The notes beneath the pieces are model-generated. The model saw only the letters and a program-made list of their open reading frames with translations. It was not told where the DNA came from and did not search any database. The translations under genes and the position numbers were made by a program. DNA of 64,000 bases from assembly GCA_023101885.1 (NCBI GenBank), contig JALPQD010000044.1, positions 1,054,001 to 1,118,000 on the forward strand, written 5' to 3'. Source of the stretch: Typhlomys cinereus (taxonomy: Eukaryota > Chordata > Mammalia > Rodentia > Platacanthomyidae). This document shows positions 24,513-38,384 of the stretch, piece after piece. Each line of letters begins with the position of its first letter. Position 1 is the stretch's first letter.

Positions 24513-25645
24513 TAGAGTATCTCAGCTAATGTTGCATCTTTTGCTTTGTTCCTGTGCATTTTTCTCCACTTCTGTACTCTAACGCCTGGTATTATGAACA
24601 AAGTCAGGTTATGATCATTACACCAATGACAATAAAGGTCTGTGTTCCATATTTGTACCATAATTCCAAACAAGGCTGTGACTGGTGCCACATAAGAAAA
24701 CTGATTTATATCTTTGTAATTATTTTAGACTGCACTACCTTTGCAACATAAAAAGATTGCTATGAGACCATATGTCATGTGATCCCCTTATCCCTCTTGT
24801 TGCTTGCCTCTCAGGACCACTCAAGGAGACCCTTCCAGTGACTAATCTGAAACATCTAGTTTTGTGTAAGTATACTAGTCCTGTCCATACAATGAGCAGA
24901 TTCTCTTAATGATGCACTGTTCATAGTGTGTCCCTTACGTCATAAAATCAGTCCTCTGTGACTGCATGTAAGCATGAGGTTTCCAGTTATTTAAAGCTTG
25001 AAAATAGACAGGCAATTTGCACAGCAGAGACCTTCCTTGTCGAAGTCCCCAGTTCTTCCTTGTCTGCCTCTTACTGCCTCTCACTTTGCATTCTCACCAT
25101 GGAAGAGGCCTTTCAGTTGATCTGATGAACACATTTCTGAAAAAAATGAGAGGCCAACCTGTGTGCACTTGCAGTTCAGCCAGAAAGAATGCTAATTCTT
25201 GGCTTCACTCTTTTCTTTGGAGAAATTATTCAGGCTTTTCTGTGGCATGGAACACAGTGACCAGCCAGCAACCGCTAGAGATGAAAATAACTTTCTTTGT
25301 TCTTTTCACCCCTCCTCCCTAAAGTAGTGCTGTCTCAATTTCCAAAAAGACCCTTACTTGTACCCAGTTCATTTTTCAAATGTTATTTAAGGGGAGGAAG
25401 ATGAAGGATGATCAGACATTCCCTGGTCCTTGTCTACACAGGGTATGATTCTCTAATTAGTGCATGTTCCCGAGGGTTTCAGTAAGGGTAATGCAAGCAA
25501 CTCAACAAAAATATGGAAACCGCTTTGAAATTACCCAGATAGGGTAAAAAGAGCTACACACGCGGAGCACAAGGAGCTTGCTTGAGGCTGTTCTTTGCCC
25601 TTCCTAGCTCTGTGATGTTGCTATGCCCTTGAGCCTATTTTACTT
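24513..25645. other. Unassigned sequence
   Basis: No gene recognised. A 101-codon plus frame at 25017-25322 has a hydrophobic start but an otherwise featureless sequence, no nearby splice or poly(A) structure, and I regard it as chance. Confidence 0.4.
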
Positions 25646-25661
25646 CCCTCAGATGACTTTT

Positions 25662-25969
25662 TTTAAAAATTTTTATTATTATTATTATTTATTCAACTGT
25701 GTGCATATGCGTGTGTATGTGTGTGCGCGCGTCTGTGTGTGTGTGTGTGTGTGTGTTTGTGTATGTGTAGAACCACGGACGAATTCGCGAACCACCATGG
25801 ACGCCTCCACCTCCTTCTGCCCCGGGATTCACAGGCTCCGCCCTACCAGGACCAGAAGCGCAGGTCGCCTCCGCTTCCGCCTGGCGTCTATACGTGGGAT
25901 CTGGGAACCGAACTCGGGACCTTCCTCCTGCAAGGCGGAGGCTTAAACCCTGAGCCACCTCTCCAGCCC
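25662..25969 (-). repeat. Young B2-like SINE, copy 2
   Basis: Same family as 12045-12340. The minus-strand head begins at about 25969 ('ggctggagaggtggctcagg'), the body is GC-rich, and the tail is (CA)n plus an AATAA-rich end at about 25670-25695. Exact 16-bp target-site duplications 'ccctcagatgactttt' lie at 25646-25661 and 25970-25985. It differs from other copies at several shared body positions, suggesting a subfamily. Overlapping frames of 88-107 codons are artefacts. Confidence 0.96.
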
Positions 25970-25985
25970 CCCTCAGATGACTTTT

Positions 25986-27060
25986 AATCTCAATGTCACA
26001 AACTGTGTTAAAAGTTAAATTACAACAATGGAAAGTTGTAAATTAGGAGCAGTTATTCAAACGTGTTGAAGAAATTTAAAAGTGAAAAAACAAAGTAGAA
26101 TTAGTAATCCAACTCCCATTGTACTGGAGAAAATTGTTTTTAAAATATGTTCACTAGTCTAGAAAATAAAGCAAGATCTTATATCAAAATCATTTCTCAC
26201 ATGAAATCATTCTTAGGGACACAAATTCCAAGATTAAGAAGATATTAATTACTCTCAACACTTAATTTAGAAAATGGATTCAGTAAAACATGATTTAAGT
26301 TATTTTTAAATCTCCAAAAGTTCATGTTCTCCCACAGCAACTTCTTATGTGTTTCAAGACTTTCTTGACCACACAAAGAGGACACTTGGAGTGACTAAGC
26401 ACTTAGAAAATGGAAAGTAGAAAGAAATGCCTTTTTGTTTGCTTACTTTCCATTGATAAAGAGTAATTGAAAATTACATTTTGACATTTAAGCTTTTCAT
26501 GCTAACTAGATACTATGTAAATAGATTGAAAAGTTCAGAGGAATAGCATCAATCATACAGCTTTTTAAAATACAGCTTCTTGCATACTTGTACCTGCTTA
26601 ACAATAATTTTATAGAAGAGAGATATGTTTTGTTCAACAAAATAATTATGAATACTTATGAATATTATTTATAATAAATATGAATAAAATGTTCTTGGAT
26701 TTATTTTGAATAAGAATCAACTTTTGCCTTTATTACACAAACTGCCCTTAGAAATAGTGGCATATTTGAGTTTTGTTTTTATCAATGTATCGCTATCAAA
26801 TCTTTACAACATCTTTTCTGTTATATAAATACCTATTTTGGGACATTTTATTCTGAAACAAAGTCGACATGTCCCACCAATTGACATGCTCTCATTCATG
26901 TGTCCCTGTCTGACTGAAGAAAGCCACTGTCCCCATGGTAATTTACATGTAACCTCACCTGGCCTTACACACAACTGATCACTTACTAAAGCAAATTGGA
27001 TTTCATTTCTAAAATAGCTATTGTATTTATAACTATATCCTCATTTACCAATGTCCCTTT
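25986..27060. other. AT-rich stretch without recognisable gene
   Basis: Nothing recognised. Confidence 0.5.
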
Positions 27061-27061
27061 A

Positions 27062-27247
27062 TTTCTTAAGAAATTATTTATTTATCAGAGAAAAAATATT
27101 TATTAGGGGTGTATGTATGGAGGTAGAGGACAACTTTCAGAAGTTGGCTCTCTCCTTCTATCATTTGGGTTCCAGGAGGCAATTTCAAGTGGTTGTGTGT
27201 GCTCACAGAAGAGCTGCTGAGTCATTTCTCCAACTTGCTAGTCCCTG
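27062..27247 (-). repeat. B2-like SINE, old
   Basis: Plus-strand order is an A/T-rich tail ('attatttatttatcagagaa'), then 'ggaggtagaggacaactttc', then 'gctgctgagtcatttctcca' as the complement of the tRNA-like head. The tail-first order shows minus orientation. Same family as 61278-61480. Confidence 0.7.
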
Positions 27248-27589
27248 ACATCTCTTCTCAGCCAAGTGTCATACTCTAATATATGTAGTAATTCTCTGTT
27301 GAGGTATATTGATGAGTAGGAGAATCCAAGAATCATGGATTCCCTAGTATATACAATGTGTTGTACAACTCACTGAATTTACCATTAAATATTACAGTTC
27401 TGGGTTTTCAGAGCACTCTTCAGGGCCCTTATAAACATTTGGATAAAATATTTGCCTAACAAACTTCCCAACCTTCTTTATCTGTAGTTTGTAGGACCTT
27501 GTCTTGCCTGAAAGTTTCCCACAGAAAAATTGGTCATATTCCTCGATGCTTTCTAGAGCACTGACTATGGTTTTTGCAAAAGTCTTGGA

Positions 27590-29590
<2,001 letters not shown>

Positions 29591-29934
29591 AAGGCATAAA
29601 ATAGTGCCTTGTACCATTGTATTATTAGTGTTTCATACACAGTAGAAAACTGATAAATGTGTGAATTCATTTTCTTTTAGAAAAAAAATAGCTACAGTAG
29701 CTTTTGTAAGCTGTTCTTCTCAAGAACTACAATGTGTCTCTTATGAAAAACAATAGTCACTTTTTGATTTTCAAATTATTTAATCATTTTGAAGTATATA
29801 ACACAGTTAATTACTTTAGTTACATCATGAAACATTTTTTTCATAACTGTTAACTAACTTCTTTTATATTTTCTCCCATTTCTCTACATAAACATTATTT
29901 ATCTTTGCTGATACTTTCCTCTCCATTCTATTTT

Positions 29935-30238
29935 TTTAATTTATCTATTTTTTAAATATTTTTATTATTTATTCAATTGTGTGTGTGTGCGTTCATGTGT
30001 GTGTGTGTGTAGAACCACGGACGAATTCGGGAAACACCATGGACCGCCTCCACCTTGGACCGCCTCCACCTCCTCCTTATTTACTCTGCCTCGGGATTCA
30101 CAGGCTCCGCCCTACCAGGACCAGAAACACAGGCCGCCCCGGCTTCCGCCCGGCGTCTATAGTTGGGGTCTAGGATCCGAATTCAGGACCTTCCGCCTGC
30201 AAGGCAGAGGCTTAACCCCTGAACCACCTCTCCAGCCC
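29935..30238 (-). repeat. Young B2-like SINE, copy 3, with internal 16-bp duplication
   Basis: Same family as 12045 and 25662. Near-exact 14-bp target-site duplications: 'ctccattctatttt' (29921-29934) and 'ctccattctgtttt' (30239-30252). Within the element, 'ggaccgcctccacctt' (30041-30056) is followed at once by 'ggaccgcctccacctc' (30057-30072), a tandem duplication absent from the other copies. Overlapping frames of 64 and 100 codons are artefacts. Confidence 0.95.
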
Positions 30239-30252
30239 CTCCATTCTGTTTT

Positions 30253-31282
30253 AAGATATGAAATACTTTGGAACTCTGTCTAAGCACTCTGCTTGTGTGA
30301 ACTTATTAGGCTCATGCTGTGTTATTAATATGACTTCTAAATCTGTAAAAGCAGTTTTCTATCTTCTCATTGAGCATTAAACTCTTCTAACGTACCATTA
30401 AAGTGACATCTCCCCTTGGATGTCAAATAGACTTCTAAACTTAGCAAAGCAAAATTTGACATAAACTTCAAAACAATTTTTTTTCTGAATCTTCTTTCTC
30501 AGAAGTAGTTTCAATATTCACAATGTAGCTCAAGTCTTCATACAAAGACCTAGAACTAATCATAGTTCTTTTACCTTATTCTCCATATGTAGCCACTATC
30601 AAGCCAATAATATCACAGAATAACTTAATAGAAAACATGGATATGACTTAATAAATACATAATGCTGCACTCAGTTGCTTCAGTTTCCTTCACCTAAACA
30701 GCCTTGAATGAATCCTGCTTCCTCATTTGACTGGAGCAATTGTTTGACTCATAGCTTCCAAAAAATTCTTTTGACAGATATGACTGTTAAACAAATAATT
30801 ACAATTTTCACACCCTCTGTTAAAGAAGTGTGTGCCCAATCTATTATATGCTTGATCATGTCACATGTGTCTACTGATGGGAAATGCTGATATAAAGAAA
30901 TAAAAAAAAATTGAAATAGCCCATATTATCCCTATCCTCCACTCCTATGCTGCCCTTTGCTATAGGAAAGGGTCCTTTCCTATATGCAGATATTGAGTCC
31001 CTAATGAGCCTATAGGCCTGGAACAGAGCCATGGAACAAAGCTGCTTTCTGCAGCACATCTATTAAGTGAAGTGTGGAATATAGATATGGTGCTACTTGT
31101 TTTGGTCAACCATGGACAACAATATGATAGCAGGTCTCATAAAGCTGAAAGTTTTTTGTGGCTCAGTGATGTCATGATTATATCATGACAACGACAATAC
31201 TATGGCAAGATGCATCACTCGCATGTTCATGGTGATACAATAGGCAATCTTAACTGTCAATATGATTGAATTAAGAAATTAT
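30253..31282. other. Unassigned AT-rich sequence
   Basis: No gene recognised. Short frames only. Confidence 0.45.
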
Positions 31283-31665
31283 GCCTCAGGACAGGGCTGT
31301 TGTATTCAGGAGCTCACTGTAATGAGATCTACTTCTACTAGATCTATCCAATGGCTAACATCCCAACATTTCCCCAAGGACCAGTGAGGTACTCAGGAAA
31401 AACAACTAGAATCTCTGGAGCAGGTTCTGGACAAAAGAAGGGAAGCTTCCCCACCTGTGGGTTTACCTACTGAAGGCCCACTTAAACTACCACAAAGGCC
31501 TGGTGACTTACTGGCATAGTGCCCCAAAATGAGCCCATGCAGAGAGACATGAGGGCAAGATTGGTGAAGAGAAAGGAAATAATTGTGGGAGAGAAGAAGT
31601 GAGGGAAAGAACAGGCATGCCCATGATGAAGTAAAAAATTATTAAAAAATTGAAAAAATATATTT
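31283..31665 (+). mobile_element. LINE-1 3' UTR fragment
   Basis: The blocks 'caggagctcactgtaatgag', 'acatttccccaaggaccagt' and 'ggagcaggttctggacaaaa', followed by the A-rich end near 31630-31660, match the order of a mouse-type L1 3' UTR. No coding sequence remains. Confidence 0.8.
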
Positions 31666-31789
31666 GCACCTTTAAAAAAAAGAAAGCACATCTTTAGGAA
31701 TATCTGTAAAGAAAATTTGACTGACATTCAGATCATGAGTTCTCTGAAGAAATGCACATATTTGAATTGTGGAATTATTGGGAAGTGTT

Positions 31790-32015
31790 AAGCGTCAAGA
31801 TAAGACCTCTGGAGGAAGTGATTAACTAGGTGCTGCATCTTGTCCTGGCCCTTCCTCTGTGTCATTTTCTTTGCTTCCTGTGATGCAAGCTACCTCCTCA
31901 CAAGGGACCAAAACTTCTGAAACCATGAACCCAAATCACTCCTATGTCCCTGGAGTTGTTTCTGATAGGTATTGAGTCATAGTGATGACAAAAGTAACTA
32001 TTACAAGGACATTTG
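31790..32015 (+). mobile_element. MaLR-type LTR 3' part
   Basis: The order 'cctctggaggaagtgattaa', 'ttgcttcctgtgatgcaagc', 'ctgaaaccatgaacccaaat' and 'tagtgatgacaaaagtaact' fits the 3' half of an ORR1/MT LTR, diverged. The 5' half is missing or unrecognisable. Confidence 0.55.
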
Positions 32016-32959
32016 TAGAGGGGAAGAAAAACCTACTGTGCTGCAAATCACATAGAAAGTGCAGCAATATAATTATACTTGGACATTACTAGTAAATAAT
32101 GAAAATTAATGGTTATGCACTAATTCTTACTGTTATTGTAGTGTATACCTCTTATACTTTCTACATTTTAGAATGTATTCATTATAAGAAATTAGCTATA
32201 AAACAGAGTCTCAAAGGACCTTCAGGGAGAGAGAAGACTGGTTCACATTCAGGAGCTGACATCTCCACACATATCACTACTCCAGAAACTAAGACAGATG
32301 TAGAACAGGATAACATCCATTTTGACCTGGGTAGGCCTGAGCTAATAATGTGTGTATTTCTCTCCTAACTTGTAACAAAAATTATTCTAAAGGTAAAAAA
32401 TTTTAATGGAAATATATGAAGGATAATGATAGAATCAAAGAAAATATGCTTGTGTATTACACATTCTTCTTAGCTGTTATTAACCAAACAAATCAAAAGT
32501 TAGCTTACTAGAAGGAAAACATCATATAAATTAAGTATGGCTAAAATACACAGTACTCATAAAATCCACAGCAGCAACAACATAAGCCTTCGTGTTCACT
32601 GATTTCTTGTTCAATGACTCACCCAAAGTAGCTTCCTGTGTGACCCATCCATAGCATGTACCCAAGACTTTTTCTGTGTTTAGGCATGTTCAGTTATATG
32701 AATAGTTACCATTGTGTTCCTATACCTTCTGTGTTCTGTGTAGTCTTACAGCATTGGACCACTAGATGACCATCTAAGGAAACACACTTGCCATGGGTAG
32801 GTACAAGCATTAACTTGGTTGAGGGTTCGAGCTCTGGGCATATTTGTAGATAACTGGTAGATGAGTTAAGCCCAGAGCAAACCAGGAGATTGTCTAGTTG
32901 ATGGGGGCAACCCATCCCATGGTAGGTGGGATTTGGCCCTGAAAACTCTCTCAAAATAC
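32016..32959. other. Unassigned sequence
   Basis: No gene recognised. An 89-codon plus frame (32099-32368) starts with a hydrophobic stretch of about 20 residues but has no homologue that I can name. A 113-codon minus frame (32706-33047) overlaps the LTR-like sequence that follows. Confidence 0.4.
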
Positions 32960-33170
32960 AGAGAGCTGGTTGAGGAAGTTGCATCCTGGTATATACTTGC
33001 CCAGACATGCTCATCTGGCAAGTAAGGATCATCCCTCTCTCAGCCATTATGTAGAGATAACATGGCCAGTTCCCTCGGCCCTGGTTAGTGTGAGCTCTTC
33101 TGTCAATCTGGACTAAGAACTGTAACTGGACAATCTTAAGAGAATAAACCCCTTCTTCCCTTAAGCCATT
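32960..33170 (+). mobile_element. Probable LTR 3' end
   Basis: 'actgtaactggacaatctta' followed by 'agagaataaaccccttcttc' and 'ccttaag' is the polyadenylation-signal region typical of MaLR LTRs (ACTGTGAGCC...AATAAACCCTTTCTTCCCTTAAG). The upstream extent is uncertain. Confidence 0.5.
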
Positions 33171-33444
33171 CGATGGTGCAACATGCAGATGAACTGCAAC
33201 ACCACCTCAAGATACTCCTGCAATGAAATGTAGAAGATGAAATGAAATGAAATGGTGAATTTGGAATATTTCTCAGGACATAGCCCATTAGTGAATGATA
33301 TATAAGTGCAATCATAAACCATGGAATATTGAGACAGTTAGGATATTGTAATATATTCACACCAATGTCTGTGCTTTTCAACAAGATAGTCATGGGTGTT
33401 TGTTATTAATACTTACAAAGTCCAAATTTATTTTCATTTTTCTA

Positions 33445-34864
33445 TTCAGTGCCTTTTTTTACTAAATTTATTAAATTTATATTTTTATATACATGCTCCT
33501 TGCCTCCCTCATTCCCCCTTTCCCTCTCGCTCTCATCTGATCCCACCCTCCCTATGTGGGTCCAGTCTACTCCCTCCTATTCTCCTTTCCTTTGATTCTA
33601 TGGGTACTGAGGTTCCCTCTATATCATCTGTTTTCATATTTGTTTATGCTTGACAGATCAATAGGCCTTTCTTTGGGTGGCCTGCTGATATGGGTACGCC
33701 TCTACTTTTATCTGACCCCTCTTCCTTAAGGATTCTACTGCCTGAAGCTATTTCTCCTGAGATCCACACTAGTCCATGGGGGCACGTTGACATGTCCATC
33801 ACTGTGCAGATCTGATGAGTTCAAGTCTCATTGCCATGAGGTCCTGGCTGCAGCTGCTCTATCTTGAGCGGAGTGACCTGTTCACCAACAGAACTCTCCA
33901 TCTTTAGCCTCTTACAGTCTTACTGCTCCCTCTTCTGCAAAGTTCCCTGAGCCTCTGGATGAGGAGAGATTTGCCTGTCCTCTTTCCAGGTGAACATTGT
34001 AGGGTTTCTGGTATTCTGTATTCAGGTTGTTTGTTGTTGTCCATTTTTCTGTTCTTGCACTGTACAGGGCTACATCCTATCTGAGTATTGAGATCCTCTC
34101 CTACCCAACAATACAGAAACTGTTAAAGAGAAACCTTTATATAAGAGAAGAGAGAGGGAGCATCAGGAGTAAGGCACAGTGAGTGGGGTCAACCTCCAGG
34201 ATATCATGTGGCCATCTAATAATCACGAATTCCCCTCCACAATGGGCAATACACATTCAGTGGTCCAGTGCTTCACATCACTACAAGTACCAGGGATCAG
34301 GAAGGAGGCTGATGGTGCATTAGATCAGATATCTTACTAATTATCAGATATCTTGATGGTGGCCTTATTTCTCTATTGAACTTTGTTCATTCTCTCTGGG
34401 TCTTCTTTGCTATTTTGAATCCTTCCTATTTTGGATCCTTCATGGCTGCAAAGTGTAATAAAAAATTTTCCCTTGAGTATGTCATTAAGAGGACTTGGAA
34501 TTAGGTTCCACTTATAAGGGAGAACATGCAATGTCTGATTTTCTGTGCTTGGGATACTTTACTCAGCATGATTTCTTCCAGGTCCATCCGCTTAGAAAAT
34601 TTCATTAGTTCATTTTTTAGATGGCTGTGTAATATTCCATCATGTATATGTGCCGCATTTCTATTATCCATTCATCAACTGTCAGACATGTAGGTTGATT
34701 CCATGACTTTGCTATTGTGAATAATGCTGGAATGAACATGGATGTACATGTGTCACTAGAGTACAAGAAGCATTTTTAGGAATACTCCCACCAGTGGTAT
34801 AACAAGGTCATATGGCACTTCAATTTTAACTTTTTTACCATACTGATCACCATAGTGGTTGTAC
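33445..34864 (-). mobile_element. LINE-1 3' part (ORF2 C-terminus and 3' UTR) of a twin-primed insertion
   Basis: Read on the minus strand from 34864, the element enters ORF2 at the NHYGDQYGKKVKIEVPYDL region (34938-34756 frame), which corresponds to the FLKKLKIELPYDP block near the ORF2 C-terminus. It then continues through the 3' UTR to an A-rich end near 33450 (plus strand 'gcctttttttactaaattta'). It is broken by stop codons and frameshifts. Its 5' continuation is not upstream but lies inverted at 34865-35540. Confidence 0.9.
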
Positions 34865-35540
34865 AAGCCCCTGCACATATAGTCATCTGACCTTTGACAT
34901 ATAGACTCAGAATGGTAAAAGAACAGTATCTTCAACAAGTGGTGCTGGCAAAACTGGTATCCCCATTCAGAAGACTGAAACTGGACCTTACAAATGGATC
35001 AAAGACCTTAACATTAGACCAGAGACTATAAAAATTCTAGAAGGAAGAGTAGGTAATTCCTTCAAACTGATTGGTCTAGGCCAACACTTTTTAAACAGGA
35101 CTCCGGTAGCTCAGGAAACAAGCAGCTCTCAACAAATGGAATTTCATGAAATTAAAGAGTTTTTGTTTAGCTAAAATATTGTCAAATGAGCAAAAAGACA
35201 ACTCACAGAATGGGAGAAAAACCCATTAGTCCTCTGAATGAGGACTAATATCTAGAGTGTACAAAGAACTCAAAAAATTAAATATCAAAGAGATAAACAG
35301 GTCAATTTAGAAAGTGGGTCGAGGAACTAAAAGAAAATTTTCCCAGGAAGAAATTGAAGTGTCTGATAAATACTTTAAAAAAAGTTCCACCTACCTAGCT
35401 ATCAGGGAAATACAAGTCAAACTACCCTGAGATATCATCTCATACTGGTCAGAATGACAAAAATACAAAAGATATGCAACAACACATACTGGAGAGAATG
35501 TGGGAACTATTATACGCTGCTGGTGGGAATGCAGACTGGT
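34865..35540 (+). mobile_element. LINE-1 inverted 5' part of the same insertion
   Basis: The plus strand carries L1 ORF2 sequence that normally precedes the part at 33445-34864: 'gaacagtatcttcaacaagt', then 'acattagaccagagactata', 'ggaatttcatgaaattaaag', and at its end 'gctggtgggaatgcagactg gt'. Joining that end to the minus-strand start (gtacaaccactatggtgatc) rebuilds continuous L1 order, with at most a few shared bases. This is the signature of twin priming. A candidate target-site duplication begins 'ttcattttt' on each side (33433-33441 and 35542-35550), with weaker similarity beyond. Confidence 0.88.
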
Positions 35541-35675
35541 CTTCATTTTTAATTTTGTAGGATTAGTTCCTGAACTTTAAACCCTGAAAAGTGCCCATGG
35601 CTCCTCATTCCTCAACCTTTAATCAAATCTTACCTCTATTTTCTTTCCTATCTCCATATACCAGACACAATTGAG

Positions 35676-35676
<1 letters not shown>

Positions 35677-35771
<95 letters not shown>

Positions 35772-35790
35772 GCACACATGCACACACACA
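35677..35790. repeat. (TC)n(AC)n compound microsatellite
   Basis: (TC)n from 35677 to 35720, then (CA)n with minor interruptions to about 35790. A 64-codon Ser/Leu/His/Thr frame across it is an artefact. Confidence 0.97.
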
Positions 35791-35869
35791 TATTGTTCCT
35801 TTCCTCCACTAATTATTTCATTTTTACTGTTTTTTTTCCAGTGTAGGACATTCTTAACTAGATAACACT

Positions 35870-35893
35870 AACACACACACACACACACACACC
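35870..35893. repeat. Short (AC)n tract
   Basis: About 24 bases of AC. Confidence 0.9.
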
Positions 35894-37057
35894 CATTTAC
35901 TTAATAAATTCCGGCTAAGCCTTCAGTTTTCCACTTGCATGCTTCTTTGGGGAAATCTTTCCTGACATTCACTGAGAATTAAGCATTTTTCACATACAGA
36001 TTTATAAGGTCATTCTACTTACTTTCAAATCATTTATCTCATTTTTCAATTACATATATTATTGTTGTTTGACCAATTTCTGTTTCTGCCACTAAAATGG
36101 AAGCACCAGAAGACAAGGCACTCCCTGTAATTTTAGGCATTTGATTGGCCCACAAAAGAACAGAAATCAGGGTCAGTAACTTCCTGACCTGGGGCTGAGA
36201 TTCAACCAATTGTTACAATCCTTTCCTTTTCACTACAATATGCAAATGGACATCTGACTTGGAACATTATGGTCACAGGCAAGCTTCTTGTCTTGTTTTA
36301 CATGGAACTGACTGCCAGGTTTTTGATTAATATGTATTACTTATCTCAAATGTTGCAGATAAGTTTTCTGCTTGAGTAGAATTGATAAAGTTCTGACCAT
36401 GTGTCTGAATGTTCAGGATGAATCAGCATTCTAGTCTGTTCTCTATGGTAATGAACTCCATGCTGAATCCATGAGTCAGTTCCTTATCTGTCCATCTGAT
36501 TACCTACAAAGATAGGAAGATTTTTGCAATCCATCACAAATAAAAAGATTCCAGATATTGTTAAATGCTCTTAATTGCTCCTATCATAATTTAGGACAAT
36601 TCCTTTTCTCCTGAAACTTTATAATAATGTCTCTTTACATGCCCACAATGGTAAAATTTATAATATATGTACTTAGTGTTCCTCAGAATGAGAATAAATT
36701 TTATCTTAAGAAGAAGCTTACTTGTAGTACTGCAAAAATTCATGGAATTGACTTCAATCATGAAGAGGAAAAGCAAACTCTCAGATTGGAGTAGGAAACC
36801 TGGAGATGTCTGTGCTAGTGAATATGCATCATGCAGTGACAGAACACAGAGCAATCAGTGCTGCCCTGCGCTGACAGACAGCTCAATTAGAGTCTCAGGG
36901 TAATTGGGAAGTTTGATGAGACTTACAAATTTAGTCTATTTAAAACAACACTTCAATTTCTGTGTGATTTCAACTCTAATGATTATTCATTGAGAAAACA
37001 AACAGCCCTCTGAAATCAAAAGAAACATTAAAAAACTCTAAGGAAAAATGGTAGATT
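35894..37057. other. Unique sequence, no gene seen; possible conserved element
   Basis: No repeat or exon recognised. The part at 36820-36990 is unique and motif-dense (see findings). Open frames at 36591-36854 (-) and 36667-36903 (+) overlap each other and show no domains. Confidence 0.4.
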
Positions 37058-37073
37058 AAAATATAACAAAATA

Positions 37074-37793
37074 CCCCTTTCCCCACCCTCCCAGACATGC
37101 ACAGTCCAGCCAGGACACTCTGCACCCTAGGGGATGACATCCAATACCATCAGGATGGAGCCAAGGGTGGTGCAGGAGCAGCAAAACTAAAAAAAAAAAA
37201 AATAATCAACAAACCATAATTCGGAAAATCAGAGACTCTACATCAACCACCTGGAACCAGGCCAGTCTTATCTCTCCCCATCCTAAAGCTCAGGAAAATT
37301 TGCGGAAGAGGGGGCAGTAAGATTGTAAGATCCTAAAGATGGGGAGGAGCAAGGATATGCAAGATACTCCATACAAGTTACAGCCGACATAATCATAATA
37401 GGATTTGCATGACCTGTGCAATGACCAAAATATCATTGAACCCCTATAGTCTAGCATGGATCACAGGCACTATGATCCTTAGAGGCAAGGGATTAACAGC
37501 CTCAATAATGTTACTATACTAAAGGGGAACACACAAAAGTGCTCTAGGCACTGCCACTGAGTCCTTACACCTCATAAGAGAGGAGGACCCAGAGGGAAGT
37601 TTGACATCCATACTAAAGGATGCTCCAGAATGGGGGAGGGGGAGGGAGATGGCACTGGGAGAAAGGGAGGGAGGGGGAAAGGAAGGGGAAAAGGGGGGAG
37701 GGAGCAAGAGGGTCTAGGGAAGGGTGAAGGGAGGGAGGGGAATGGGGTACTTATCAACTTTGTATGAGTGAAAGAAATTTTTAAAAAGTACAA
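37074..37793 (+). mobile_element. Young LINE-1 3' end, 5'-truncated, with 16-bp target-site duplication
   Basis: The last about 550 bases include 'gagaggaggacccagaggga', a purine-rich G tract (37625-37745) and 'gtacttatcaactttgtatg', all shared with the copy at 46027-46404. The A-rich end is at 37775-37793. Exact target-site duplications 'aaaatataacaaaata' lie at 37058-37073 and 37794-37809. No ORF2 protein sequence remains, so it is dead on arrival. The frames on the minus strand through the G tract (62-96 codons, Pro/Ser-rich) are artefacts. Confidence 0.93.
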
Positions 37794-37809
37794 AAAATAT
37801 AACAAAATA

Positions 37810-38384
37810 GCAGGAAAAAATGTAACTATTAAAAAAACAGTAGTAAAAGTGCATATTTTCACTTTTCAACTGATCAGCCCACCAAAAAGAAAAAAATCTA
37901 ATGTATTCTAATGCCTTTTGTCCAAACCCACATAGAAACAAGTTACTCAAACTAATTGAGTCATAAATTCTAAAAATAGTTACTATTTTTTTTCAGTAAA
38001 AAAAAAACCCTGCAAATGAAAATACTGGGAGAAGAACAAATTTTAGATTTGCTGTTATTTCTATACTGTAGGAAATTTATAATATAATGTATACCATTTT
38101 ATGAGAAATTAAGTAGTATAGGTAAGAAGAAATATTGCTATCCTAATATATACTATGTACTCATTGGGAAAATATTAAGCATTTTAAATGTTGAGAGAAT
38201 ATGTTCAATGTCCCATGACAACGAATTGTCACAATTTTCTCCATTTTATTTCACTTCAAGTTATTATTGTTAATTTACAAATAACTTACCTATTGATACA
38301 TTTGTGAATGTTACATGTTTCATGCGTATTATGATAAATCAATATATATGGATATCTCCATATTTTTCTGACAAATTCGATGGA
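37810..38384. other. AT-rich sequence, nothing recognised
   Basis: No gene or clear repeat. Confidence 0.45.

Noticed and set aside
25017..25322. 101-codon plus frame with a hydrophobic, signal-peptide-like start
   Set aside because: No homologue I can name, no exon-like flanks and no conserved cysteine pattern; likely chance.
25623..25987. Frames with a shared peptide (for example RTNSGTTMD and SQAPPYQDQK strings), also at 12034, 29979, 52774, 57059 and 58090
   Set aside because: The same string appears in every young SINE copy; it is SINE body translated, not a gene family.
32099..32368. 89-codon plus frame with an N-terminal hydrophobic stretch resembling a small membrane protein
   Set aside because: AT-rich DNA readily encodes Ile/Val/Tyr/Leu runs; no further support.
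37519..37862. Pro/Ser-rich minus frames of 62 and 96 codons, and a similar one at 46096-46374
   Set aside because: Complement of the G-rich part of L1 3' UTRs.
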